Shown piece by piece: positions 17,781 to 26,500 of a stretch of 64,000 nt of DNA. The position numbers and the translations under genes are program-made. Origin of the DNA: Streptomyces sp. NBC_01275 (GTDB lineage: Bacteria; Actinomycetota; Actinomycetes; Streptomycetales; Streptomycetaceae); NCBI RefSeq assembly GCF_026340655.1, contig NZ_JAPEOZ010000001.1, forward strand, positions 9,176,001-9,240,000, given 5' to 3'. The notes under the pieces were generated by a model, which was given only the letters and a program-made list of their open reading frames with translations, made no database searches and was not told where the DNA came from. Within the stretch, counting starts at the first letter, position 1, and each line of letters opens with the position of its first letter.

Positions 17781-17810
17781 CTGACGTCACGCTGACGTCG
17801 AACTGACGTC
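17781..17810. repeat. Three CTGACGTC repeats at 11-base spacing
   Basis: CTGACGTC occurs at 17781-17788, 17792-17799 and 17803-17810, exactly one helical turn apart, between two convergent genes. Regular 11-base direct repeats are typical of binding sites for response regulators such as PhoP, but the position downstream of both genes is odd. Confidence 0.6.
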
Positions 17811-17828
17811 GGTTCGGTGACCGGATCC

Positions 17829-17861
17829 GAGCCGGCGGGCCTGCCTCAGGCCCGTCGGCTC
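17829..17861. terminator. Terminator hairpin between convergent genes
   Basis: Arms GAGCCGGCGGGCCTG (17829-17843) and CAGGCCCGTCGGCTC (17847-17861) pair over 15 positions with one G-T wobble and a three-base loop. It ends the forward membrane-protein transcript and overlaps the stop codon of the reverse-strand gene. Confidence 0.75.
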
Positions 17862-19113
17862 ACCGGCCGGTCGTCTCCGGTCCGTCGCCGGTGGTGACGT
17901 CCCGCTCCGGCGAGTGGTCCGCCGTGGAAGGGGACGTGGAAGGGGACGCGGACGTAGGAGCGGATGTGGACGCGGCTGCGGAGGCTGCCGTAGCCGTCGG
18001 GGCCGGGCGCAGCCCCTTGGCCGTGTCCCGGAGGCGCTCCAGCGTCCGGCCCAGCTGCTGGAACGGCGAGCCCCCCGGCCTGGTCTGCGGCTGACGGGGC
18101 TGCCCGGCCTCCCCGGCTTCCGCGGCCGCCTCCCGGAACGCCTCCAGCGCCTCGTGGGCGTGTTCGGCGGCCTCCCGGTACAGGTCCCGGGACTGGGTCA
18201 TCGCCTCCAGCGCCTCCTTGTACCTCGCGACGAGTCGGCGCTCTTGGTCGAGTTCCTCCTCCAGGGTCAGCAGCAGCCACTGCTCCCGCAGGACGGTCAG
18301 CGCGGCGTCGGCGCCCTCCGGCGGCGGCTTGGGCAGGGCGACGAACCGCTTGACGGCGTCCAGCAGTTCGGTGGGGTGCGTGCCGTCCAGGAACACGCTG
18401 CGCACCGAGAAGTCGGCGGCGTCGTAGGCGTCCGGGGCGGGGATGCCGGGCAGCACCAGTGCGCCGCCGCGCGGCACTTCCACCCCGGACTCCCGCAGCG
18501 CCCAGTTCAGGGTGCGCAGTTGGTGCGGGGCCGCTCGGTGCTCGATCACCCGGTGGTGCAGTCCGGGCGGCAGCAGCGGGACCAGGGTGCGCCGGCCCCG
18601 CTCGTCGGGCGTCATGGCCTCGTGGACGACGATGTGCACCGTCCAGGTGTCCCGCAGGGCGTCCCGGAGCGTGCGCCGCAGTTCCTTCTCGTCCGTCGGC
18701 AACGGGTTGACGTCGAGGAAGCGCAGCCCGGTGACGGTCTCGTGCCCCCACGGGGCGTCGGCCCCCGCCTCCCAGGGCCAGAACAGGGCGGCGGGCGACG
18801 GCCACCGCAGGTCCCAGGGCTGCTCGGCCTCCGCGACCAGCGTCCATTCCTGGCCTCGGCCGGACCACTCCGCGAGCGTGAGCCGGGCGCGCACCGTCAC
18901 CTCCTCCGGCACCTGCCACCGGGCCTCGAAGGCCGTTTCTCCTGCGGCGGTCTCGGATTCGGGCAGCTCCAGGAAGTCCTGGAGGGCTCCGCTCTCCTTG
19001 AGGGCCTGGAGATTCTTGCGCAGGACGTCCGGCGCGGCGGGGCCGGTGTGGCGGCCTCGGGTCTGCCACACCGTGGCGGGAGTCGAGGGCGGGGCGGTCG
19101 AGGAGATGTGCAT
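17860..19113 (-). CDS. 417-residue hypothetical protein with coiled coil and Ser/Thr-rich tail
   Basis: I do not recognise the family. Residues 1-260 look globular and mixed alpha/beta, rich in Trp (QPWDLRWPSPAALFWPWEAG), with PLLPPGLHHRVIEHRAAPHQ in the middle. Residues ~270-345 (LTLEEELDQERRLVARYKEA onward) have heptad-like spacing and probably form a coiled coil. The last ~70 residues are Pro/Gln/Arg- then Ala/Ser/Thr-rich and likely disordered. No signal peptide or membrane helix is seen. The ATG at 19113 lacks a good ribosome site, and an in-frame upstream extension to 19189 exists in another frame only. The gene stands alone. Confidence 0.75.
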   Translation of the reverse strand: MHISSTAPPSTPATVWQTRGRHTGPAAPDVLRKNLQALKESGALQDFLELPESETAAGETAFEARWQVPEEVTVRARLTLAEWSGRGQEWTLVAEAEQPWDLRWPSPAALFWPWEAGADAPWGHETVTGLRFLDVNPLPTDEKELRRTLRDALRDTWTVHIVVHEAMTPDERGRRTLVPLLPPGLHHRVIEHRAAPHQLRTLNWALRESGVEVPRGGALVLPGIPAPDAYDAADFSVRSVFLDGTHPTELLDAVKRFVALPKPPPEGADAALTVLREQWLLLTLEEELDQERRLVARYKEALEAMTQSRDLYREAAEHAHEALEAFREAAAEAGEAGQPRQPQTRPGGSPFQQLGRTLERLRDTAKGLRPAPTATAASAAASTSAPTSASPSTSPSTADHSPERDVTTGDGPETTGR

Positions 19114-19507
19114 GAGTCCATTCGTGAGGGCGATGGCGACGTCGGCGTGGGAGAACCAGTATCGCCCGCCGCGGGCGATGGGCGATCAAGCGGGGGTGCC
19201 CGGTCCAGGAGCGCCTGCCCAGCCGCGGCGCGGGCTACGCATCCCACCGGGCACCGATCCGTACGGGGCGCGCGCGGCCCGCACGGGGTGCGCTCCGTTC
19301 ACCACGGTCGCCCACCCCGCACTCATGGGCGGGCCGCGCTCCCGGGCCCGAGAATCGATCGGACAGGGCTCGCCCACCATCCGCGTCGGGGCGAGCCCTG
19401 CCCGTTCGTCCGGGACGACCCCGAAGAGAGAACGGGGGTAAACCCCCATGGGAATGGGGTTGTTCCCCGGATGGGCGGGGCGGGCGTGATCGGCGAGGCT
19501 CGTCCAC
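19114..19507. other. 394-base divergent gap with two hairpins
   Basis: Separates the hypothetical gene at 17860-19113 from the secreted hydrolase. It holds a 12-base perfect inverted repeat (19364-19400) and a second G/C hairpin group (19434-19475, arms GGGGGT/ACCCCC and GGGAA/TTCCC). Open frames here are shadows. Promoters for both genes must lie in this stretch, but no clear -35/-10 pair was found. Confidence 0.55.
19364..19400 (+). other. Strong inverted repeat upstream of the secreted hydrolase
   Basis: Perfect arms CAGGGCTCGCCC (19364-19375) and GGGCGAGCCCTG (19389-19400) around a 13-base loop. It looks like a terminator yet no gene ends nearby. It may be a 5' leader structure of the hydrolase mRNA, an attenuator, or the 3' end of an unannotated small RNA. 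Confidence 0.45.
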
Positions 19508-21043
19508 ATGAAGCAGATGAGGAAGCAGAGCAAGAGGCACAGCAAGAAGCAGTTCACGAGGACCGCCGCCCTGGCGACCGCGTCCGCCTCCGTCGTCGTC
19601 CTGGGTCTGGTCGCGCCGGTCGCCGCGTCCGCCGCCTCCACCGCGTCCGCCGGGCCTCTCGAGTGGAGCGAGTGCGAGGGAAGCGGGCTCGATCCCCGAC
19701 AGGAGTGCGCGACCGTTCTCGTACCGATGGACTACGCCGACCCCGGCGGCCCGAAGATCGGCATCGCCGTCTCCCGCATCCCGGGCGAGAAGCCCGGGGC
19801 CCGCCGCGGGGCGCTGCTCCTGATCCCCGGCGGGCCCGGCGGCTCCAGTCTCGCCGACCCGTCGCAGAAGGGGCAGCGGTTACCCCAGGGCGTGCGGGAC
19901 GCCTACGACCTCATCGGGTTCGCCCCGCGCGGCAACGCCCCCTCCGCCCCCGTCGACTGCGGCCTCGACCACGCCGACCTGGCCCTGTCCAGGCTGCGCC
20001 CCTGGCCCGCCGCCGACGGATCCGTCGCCGAGAACATGGCCACGGCGCGGCGGACGGCGGACGCCTGCGCGCGCAACGGCGGGGAACTGCTGCGGCACAT
20101 CAGCACGGCCGACAACGCCCGCGACATCGACCGCGTCCGGGCCGCGCTCGGCGAGCGCAGGATCTCCGCGTGGGGCGTCTCGTACGGCACGTACGTCGGC
20201 GCCGTCTACAGCGAGCTGTTCCCGCACCGCACCGACCGGATCGTCCTGGACAGCAATCTGGACCCCACCGGCGACTTCGGCCGCACCCAGGTCTCCCGGG
20301 CCTGGCTCGCCGGGTTCGAGCAGGGCGTGGAGGACGTGTTCGCCGAGTTCGCGAAGTGGGCCTCCGAGCCCGGCAACCCCGACCGGGTCGCGGACACCCC
20401 GGCCGAGGTGCGGTCGGTCTTCCTCGGCCTGGCCGCGCGGCTCGACCGCACACCGCTGCCCTGGCCCGGCGCCAACCCCGAGGTGCTGAACGGCACCACG
20501 CTGCGCCAGACCATGCTCGACTCCTTCTACGACCCCGACGACTTCCCGACACTGGCCCGGGTGATCCGGGCCGGGCTGCAGGGCGCCGTGCCGCCGGCCC
20601 CGCAGACGCCCCCCGAGTCGGTGCTGCAGAACGCGGTCGCGGTCGGCGCGGCGACCATCTGCAACGACAGCGCGTGGCCCACCTCGGCCGCCGTGTACGA
20701 GAAGGGCGTCGCCGAGAGCCGGGTGAAGTATCCGCTGACATCGGGCATGCCGAGGAACGCGATGGTCTGCGCCGCGTGGCCCCGCCCGCGGCAGCAGCCG
20801 GTGCGGATCACCGGCCGGGGGCCGTCGAACATCCTGCTCGTGCAGAACGAGCGTGACGTGGCGACCCCCCTCGCCGGCGCGCGCAAGCTCCGCGCGGCCC
20901 TCGGCGACCGCGCCGTCATGGTGACGGTGAACGCCACCGGCCACGACTCCTATTCAGGCAACGGCAACGCGTGCGGCGACGAGACGGTCTCGCTCTTTCT
21001 GTCGAAGGGTGAACGCCCGAGCCGGGACGTCTACTGCGAGTGA
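19508..21043 (+). CDS. Secreted alpha/beta hydrolase, tripeptidyl aminopeptidase-like (TAP-like C-terminus)
   Basis: 511 residues. A very basic N-terminus (MKQMRKQSKRHSKKQFTRTA) leads into a hydrophobic stretch and an ASA-type cleavage region near residue 42, a Sec signal peptide. The hydrolase fold shows the oxyanion loop LLIPGGPGGSSL, the nucleophile elbow GVSYGTY (S225), the C-terminal acid NERDVATP and histidine TGHDSY, which is the layout of Streptomyces SlpD/SlpE and tripeptidyl aminopeptidases. The usual DPRGxGxS segment is changed to FAPRGNAPSAP. It probably acts outside the cell on peptides or esters. Its stop is 22 bases from that of the convergent roadblock gene. Confidence 0.87.
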   Translation: MKQMRKQSKRHSKKQFTRTAALATASASVVVLGLVAPVAASAASTASAGPLEWSECEGSGLDPRQECATVLVPMDYADPGGPKIGIAVSRIPGEKPGARRGALLLIPGGPGGSSLADPSQKGQRLPQGVRDAYDLIGFAPRGNAPSAPVDCGLDHADLALSRLRPWPAADGSVAENMATARRTADACARNGGELLRHISTADNARDIDRVRAALGERRISAWGVSYGTYVGAVYSELFPHRTDRIVLDSNLDPTGDFGRTQVSRAWLAGFEQGVEDVFAEFAKWASEPGNPDRVADTPAEVRSVFLGLAARLDRTPLPWPGANPEVLNGTTLRQTMLDSFYDPDDFPTLARVIRAGLQGAVPPAPQTPPESVLQNAVAVGAATICNDSAWPTSAAVYEKGVAESRVKYPLTSGMPRNAMVCAAWPRPRQQPVRITGRGPSNILLVQNERDVATPLAGARKLRAALGDRAVMVTVNATGHDSYSGNGNACGDETVSLFLSKGERPSRDVYCE

Positions 21044-21065
21044 CGTACGGCCGTCGCCTTCGACG

Positions 21066-21431
21066 TCACATCTCCAGGCCGACCTCGATGCGCTTGAGCG
21101 AGTGGCGGGCCAGGGCGAGGTTGCTTCGGGAGCGGTCCAGGGCGAGGTAGAGGAAGAGGCTGCCGCTGGTGCTGCTGAGGGGGCGGATGAGGTGGTACTG
21201 CGCGCCGAGGGTGATGAGGATGTCCTCGACGGTGTCCTGCATGCCGAGCAGTTCGAGGGTCCGCGCCTTGGAGCGGACGACCTCTGTGTTCCCCGCGGCG
21301 GCCACTTCCAGATCCAGTCCCTGGCCGCCCCCGAGGGTGCCCAGCGACATGCCGCTCTCGTAGTCGACGAGAGCGACGCCCAGTGCGCCGTCGATCGTCA
21401 TTGCTTCCTTGAGCGCGGTCTCGATGTTCAT
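21066..21431 (-). CDS. Roadblock/LC7-like protein
   Basis: 121 residues starting MNIETALKEAMTIDGALGVA, with LVDYESGMSLGTLGG, then GAQYHLIRPLSSTSGSLFLY and LALDRSRSNLALARHSLKRI. This matches the beta-alpha-beta-beta-beta-alpha order of roadblock/LC7 domains, which bind and regulate small Ras-like GTPases (MglB type). It is cytoplasmic with no signal. It is transcribed away from a second roadblock gene at 21571, and the two proteins share the same ending pattern (RSxxNLALxxHxLxxIE/YAEG), indicating paralogy. Confidence 0.75.
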   Translation of the reverse strand: MNIETALKEAMTIDGALGVALVDYESGMSLGTLGGGQGLDLEVAAAGNTEVVRSKARTLELLGMQDTVEDILITLGAQYHLIRPLSSTSGSLFLYLALDRSRSNLALARHSLKRIEVGLEM

Positions 21432-21509
21432 CGTCAGCCCTTCGGTCTGTGCGGTGGTGCTGTATGACGGCGTGTCAGAAAATGAGAACTGGATGCCCTG
21501 TCCCGACTC

Positions 21510-21537
21510 TTTCGAAATAAACTACGGTGCTTTTAGT
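21510..21537 (+). promoter_or_regulatory. Promoter-like element for the roadblock/DUF4388 operon
   Basis: TTTCGA (21510-21515), a 16-base spacer and TTTAGT (21532-21537) lie 33 bases before the TTG start at 21571, in a distinctly A+T-rich stretch of the 139-base divergent gap. Confidence 0.35.
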
Positions 21538-21570
21538 CGCCATGTGAAGCTTCAGTGAAAGGGCGTCCCG

Positions 21571-21924
21571 TTGTCATCAGTCGAAGCCTCCCTACGGCGT
21601 CTGCTCGAAGTACCGGGCGTCACGGGTGTCTCGCTCATCGACGCGGTCACGGGACTGACTTACGGCGAGGCGGGCGCGGGCGGGCTGGATCCGGTCGAGT
21701 GCAGCCGGATCGTCGGGCTCGTCGGCGACGGGCTCTGCACCGCCGGTGCGCAAGGGGAGTTGGAGAGCGTCGTGATCACGGGAACCACGCGCCAACTCGT
21801 CGTGGCGTCCATCGCCCGGAGCGGCGATCCGCTTCTGCTGGCCGCCGTGCTGGAACGGAGCCAGACCAACCTCGCCCTCGTACTGCATCACGTGGGCCTC
21901 TACGCCGAGGGGGTCGCGGCATGA
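21571..21924 (+). CDS. Roadblock/LC7-like protein, first gene of an operon
   Basis: 117 residues beginning at a TTG (MSSVEASLRRLLEVPGVTGV) with GAAAGGG seven bases before it. SLIDAVTGLTYGEAG and QLVVASIARSGDPLLLAAVL followed by ERSQTNLALVLHHVGLYAEG fit a roadblock/LC7 fold. Its stop overlaps the ATG of the DUF4388-like gene (ATGA at 21921), so the two are translated in a coupled way. The family usually works with an MglA-like GTPase, which is absent here. Confidence 0.75.
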   Translation: MSSVEASLRRLLEVPGVTGVSLIDAVTGLTYGEAGAGGLDPVECSRIVGLVGDGLCTAGAQGELESVVITGTTRQLVVASIARSGDPLLLAAVLERSQTNLALVLHHVGLYAEGVAA

Positions 21925-22736
21925 AGGTCCCTGCCGGCAACCCGCGCAATCTTCCTGCCCTCCTCGCCGCCCTCCACGAAGACAAGCGCACGGTCGCGGT
22001 GCTCGTGCCCGGAACACCCGGGGGCGCCATCCATGTGCGCGAGGGGATGATCGTCGCCGTGGACACGCCCGGCGCTCCGAGCCCGCAGTCGACGCTCGTC
22101 AAGTCCGGCCGGGTCGAGGACGGGGCGTGGGCGGCGGCCTGGGCGGCGAGCGGGCCGCAGGAGTACTCCCTGCGCGACGAACTGCAGGCCCGCGGCCTGC
22201 TGACACCGCAGGAATTCGAGATCGCCTGCACAGCCGCCGTGTTCGACGGCGCCTTCGCCCTCGCGCTCGGCCCAGGCAGCGACTGGGAGGTACGCGACCC
22301 GGTCCCGACGGTCGTCGTGGGCCGGGCCTTCGCGCCGCACGTCGTCGCCGCCGAGACCACCCGCCGCCTCGCGGCCCTCACCCATCTGTGGGGTTCGCCT
22401 GCGGAGTTCGCCCGCACCCGCATCCGGCCGACCGACGCTCCCCGCCCCGCACTGTCCCCGCGGTACACCGCTGTGCTGGACGCGGCGAACGGCCGCCGTA
22501 CCCCTCGTGACCTCGCCTTCGCCCTCGGGCGCGGGACGTACGCGGTGATGCTCGACCTGGCCCGTCTCCGCACGCTCGGTCTCGTCCACCACGACATGGA
22601 AGCGGCGGCCGGTCGGCCGAGCACCGCACCCCGCCTGCCGGGCCCCCGGTCCGGCGGCATCACCCCGGCCTCGGGCGCTCCGCTACCGCAGCGCACTCCC
22701 GGAACACACCACCCACATCGATCGGATACGGTGTGA
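21921..22736 (+). CDS. DUF4388 (PATAN)-like protein
   Basis: 271 residues. Residues ~5-75 resemble the DUF4388/PATAN effector domain: LPALLAALHEDKRTVAVLVP, then GGAIHVREGMIVAVDTPGAP and TLVKSGRVEDGAWAAAW, the usual run of a ligand-free beta hairpin and an Ile/Leu-rich helix. A second region around residues 185-225 (YTAVLDAANGRRTPRDLAFA, MLDLARLRTLGLVHHD) looks like a winged-helix module of the kind found after PATAN domains. The last ~45 residues are Pro-rich. It is coupled to genes on both sides (ATGA and GTGA overlaps). It is probably a cytoplasmic signalling partner of the roadblock proteins. Confidence 0.6.
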   Translation: MKVPAGNPRNLPALLAALHEDKRTVAVLVPGTPGGAIHVREGMIVAVDTPGAPSPQSTLVKSGRVEDGAWAAAWAASGPQEYSLRDELQARGLLTPQEFEIACTAAVFDGAFALALGPGSDWEVRDPVPTVVVGRAFAPHVVAAETTRRLAALTHLWGSPAEFARTRIRPTDAPRPALSPRYTAVLDAANGRRTPRDLAFALGRGTYAVMLDLARLRTLGLVHHDMEAAAGRPSTAPRLPGPRSGGITPASGAPLPQRTPGTHHPHRSDTV

Positions 22737-22960
22737 ACCCTCGTAGGCGCAGGAAGTTCAAACAGAGAAACCTCGCGCTCTCCAGGTCGCTGCGACTCGG
22801 TCGAAGTCACGCAGGACCGTCGTCCCCGCTGCCGCCCCTGCCCGCTCGCCGACCCGGCGCGGCGACCGGCCCGCGGTCCCTCCTCCCGAGCATCGAGGAG
22901 CACCAACCCGAGACATCCGTCCTCCAACGCGTCCGCGCAGGCCTTGAGTCACTGTCCTGA
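22733..22960 (+). CDS. 75-residue basic, Pro-rich hypothetical protein
   Basis: Opens with a GTG overlapping the previous stop (GTGA at 22733), giving VNPRRRRKFKQRNLALSRSL, a strongly basic N-terminus, a Pro-rich middle, and a helical-looking acidic end PSIEEHQPETSVLQRVRAGL. The overlap and its place inside the roadblock operon argue for a real gene, while the composition is not decisive. No homology is recognised. Confidence 0.55.
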   Translation: MNPRRRRKFKQRNLALSRSLRLGRSHAGPSSPLPPLPARRPGAATGPRSLLPSIEEHQPETSVLQRVRAGLESLS

Positions 22961-23009
22961 ACCGTCACGCGCGCGACGCGGACGGCAACGCCCACAAGCC
23001 AGGAAACCG

Positions 23010-23399
23010 ATGTCCGAGATTCAGCAGCCCGAACCACTCGTCGAGGTCCTCACGGCACTGCGCGAAGGCGTGATGGGCGTGAACGAGACGGTGATCTCCA
23101 CCGTCGACGGCCTCCTCGTCGCCGCCGACGTCGACGCCGTGCACCCGGAGTCCATCGCGGCGTTGTCCGCCGCCACTCACAGCCTGGCGCTGCGCATGGC
23201 CCATGAGGCCGGGGGCACGGGACTGCGCGAAGTGGCCACACGCAGCGCGGATCGGCACGTGGTCGTCCAGGCGATCAACGCACGCGCCCTCCTGACCGTG
23301 CTCGGCGACGACGGCCTCGACCTGGCCCGTCTCCAACGTGACATCCACACCACCATCGAGCAGCTCGCCAAGATCCTGGAGTCCGACAGCCCGTCATGA
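23010..23399 (+). CDS. Roadblock/LC7 domain protein
   Basis: 129 residues from the ATG at 23010 with AGGAAA just upstream. It has the clearest roadblock pattern of the group: LREGVMGVNETVISTVDGLL, VAADVDAVHPESIAALSAAT, then ATRSADRHVVVQAINARALL and LTVLGDDGLDLARLQRDIHT. Such domains dimerise and act as platforms or GTPase regulators. It is last in the operon that starts at 21571 and lies 49 bases after the 75-residue ORF. It is closer in pattern to the protein at 50937-51419 than to the first two roadblock proteins. Confidence 0.8.
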   Translation: MSEIQQPEPLVEVLTALREGVMGVNETVISTVDGLLVAADVDAVHPESIAALSAATHSLALRMAHEAGGTGLREVATRSADRHVVVQAINARALLTVLGDDGLDLARLQRDIHTTIEQLAKILESDSPS

Positions 23400-23494
23400 A
23401 CCACCCGCTGCACACTGCGGGTCCCGAGACGGTCGCGCGCGCGGACCCATGGGCGGGCCGCCGTCTCGTGGCCGAGCTTCCGCCGGGGCGTGCC

Positions 23495-23519
23495 GACCGC
23501 CCGGGCGGGCGTCGCGGTC
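23495..23519. terminator. Weak hairpin between convergent transcripts
   Basis: GACCGC (23495-23500) pairs with GCGGTC (23514-23519), and longer arms CGAGACGG/CCGTCTCG lie just to the left, all between the roadblock stop and the GH89 stop. It would end the nine-gene glycosidase transcript. The pairing is modest. Confidence 0.4.
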
Positions 23520-23526
23520 GCAGAGA

Positions 23527-26500
23527 TCAGGCCACCGTGAATCCGTCGAACGTGGCGATGCCCCGTGCGCCGTTCCAGCCGTTGGCCGCGGTCATGAAGA
23601 CCCCGACGTCCTGTGCGGCGGCTGCGCCTCCCGGTGTGGCCGTGCCCACCGTCGTCCAGGTGACGCCGTCCGTGCTGGCCTCCCCGGTGTACGAGCCGCC
23701 GGACCTGGTCAGCCGCAGCCGCACCGGCGCGGTGAAGGAGCCCGACAGCGCGATCGAGTCGAAACGGCCGTCGCCGTCGGCATCCCAGCTCAGCGCGCAG
23801 CCGTTGGACGGTGTGACCGCCAGGTTCACATAGCCCGCGCTCCCCTGAGCGTCCAGGTCGTTGCGGACGACGAGGCCCGCCCGTGCCCAGCCCCCGGTCG
23901 CGTCCTGGGACGTGACCGTGACCTCGGCCACCGTTCCGTCGCCGTACGCGCCCGCCCGGTACACCGCCCCGAACTCGTTGGTGCCGCCCCACAGGTCGGC
24001 CCCGGCGCCCTCGACGGCGATCTCGTCGCCGGCCTGGCCGAACACGGCGTCGTTGTAGGAGACCGTGCGGTAGGGGTCGCCGACCCCGGCCGCGGCCACC
24101 AGCCGTACCGGCGTGACCGCCTGCCCGCCGCCCGCGTACGCCGCCGCCGCGACGACCTGGCCGACCAGTTCCGTCGGCTCACCCGCCAAAGAGACCTCGA
24201 AGCGAGCGGCGAACGATGCGCCGGACGCCACCGACTCCGTGCGCACCGGATCGAGCGGCTTCACCGCCGTGCCCTCGGGGGCGGTGACGGAAAGGGTCAC
24301 GCCGCGTGCCGCGGCGAACCCGTTCCTGTTGGTGAAGGTGACCGTCACCGTCGCGGGCCTGCCCTCGGCCACCGCTCCCCGGTCGGCCCCCGCGGCGAGG
24401 ACCGCCTGATGGGGGCTGGCGGCGAGCAGGTCGCGCACACGGCGGGCCAGGGCGTACGGGGAGCCGTGGGGCTCGGTCGGGTGCGTCTCGTGCGCGTGCG
24501 CCCAGCTGTCCTCCAGGGCGAACCAGTCGATCGTCGCCGGATCCTTTCCGGTGGCGAGTCCCGTGGCGAGCGCGTCGAAGTACGTCTTCCAGCGGGTGCG
24601 GTACAGGCCGCCGACCAGCCCGGACCACTCCCGGTTCGCGTAGTCGTGCAGACCCTCCTCGCTGCTGGCGCGTCCGCCCCAGGTGGTGACGAGGGAGCGG
24701 GCGTCGTATTCCAGGCGGTCCTTCTCGGCCCGGTCGGCGCCCCAGGAGCGTGCGTCGGAGAGCCACCGTCCGAGCAGGTGCGGGCCGGAGGCCGCCAGCA
24801 GGTCGTCGAGGAGGTTCATCCAGTCCAGCCAGGTCCTGGTCAACTTGCCGAACAGGGCCTTCTCCCCGGCCTCGTGCGCGGCCTTGATCTGCGGCAGCAG
24901 GACACGGCTGCGGTTGGACAGGACCTGCCGGGCCACGTCGACGACGTCGTACCGGTAGGCCGAGCTGTCCCTCAACTCCGCTCGGACGGCGAGGAGTTCG
25001 GTGAGGGCGGCGTCGAAGGCCACGGTGTCGTAGCGGTCCTTCTCCGGACCCCAGGCGGCGGCCTTGTTCGCCGTCAGGCTCGGACGGGCGCCGAACAGGC
25101 CGTCGGGCGCCTCGCTCCAGGCGTCCGCGCGGGACATGTTGTACGCGGTGTCGCGGATGGTCTGCCAGGCCGCGGCGGCGTGCCGGTCGGGGCCGCCGTA
25201 GCGGGAGAGGGCGTACGCGGCGAACCAGTCGTCGAGGTCGACGGTGCCGGGCGTCCAGGCCAGGTCGGTGAGGAGGGCGAGGGCGGCTGCGTTGTTGTCG
25301 GCGGCCTCCGGCATCGCCGCGATGCCGGCGAGCGAGCTGCCTTCCTTGTCACGCCACTTGGGGTACTGCTCCACCCAGTCCGGGGCGTTGGCGCCGATCG
25401 GGGTGTGGCCGCCGAAGTTCCAGATGCTGCCGAAGGCGTACGGGGCGCCGCCCCAGTCGCTCTCCCGGTCGGTGACGGTGGTGTAGCGGTCCGACAGACC
25501 GTCCACGATCAGCATCCGGCTCTTGTCGAGGCCGTCGAGCAGCGCCTTGGACGGGTTGGTCTGCCAGCCGAGGATCGCCCAGACGGCCCCCGGGTGGGCC
25601 TTCTGCAGCGCCGCCTCGACGGCCTGCGCGGCCTCGCCCACCGGCACGTCACCGGGGTTGCCGCCCTCGTGCAGCAGGTCCATCTTGTACATCGTGCTGT
25701 CGCCGAACCGTTCCGTCTGGGCCCGGTAGAAAGCGGCGGCCACGTCGGCGAAGGCCGAGGTGCGCGGGTCGAGCCAGTCGGGGCGTTTGAAGGCGCCCCA
25801 GGTGCCCTGCGCCACCACCGCCGCGTCCCCGCCGTGCTTGGCGGGGAAGTCGTCCGGGACGGTGCCGTAGTAGCCCGGCAGGACCGGCGTCATGCCCAGG
25901 TCGCGTATCCGGTCGACGATCTTCCCGGCGAGCGCGGCACGCCGCTCGATGAGCTGCCGGGACACCGGTCCGCCGAAGCCCGACATGTTCTGCAGCAGCC
26001 ACCAGGGCTGGTGGGCGGGGGCGGGGATCCAGGCGCGCAGCGCGGCGTCGGAGTAGCCGAGGCCGCGGAAGGCGTCGTAGTACACCGCGTCGCCGCCGAT
26101 GTAGACGAGGACCCGGTTGACTCCGTGCACGGCCAGCACGTCCAGCTCGTGCTGCCAGGCGTCCCAGTCGCGGTAGGCGCCGGTGTAGCCCTCGTTGGTG
26201 TCGTTGAAGGCGAAGCGGTGCGGCACATTGGCCGTTCCCGCGATCTCCTCGGCGGGCGCGGGGAGGGTGCGCGGCAGGTTCACCTGCTCGCCGGTCCAGG
26301 AGACGGAGGCGTGCGCGGTCCGCCGCAGGTAGGTGTGGAGGCCCGCGAGCAGCACGGCGGGGCTGGTGCCCTCCACCGTGATGTGCCCGGCCCGGCCGGT
26401 GACCCGGAAGCGGTCGGTGTCGCCGTCGACGGCCCGCAGGGTGAACTGCCGGTGGTGGTCGGGAAGCAGACGCTTCAGCGCGGCTGCGGCGGGAGCGGTG

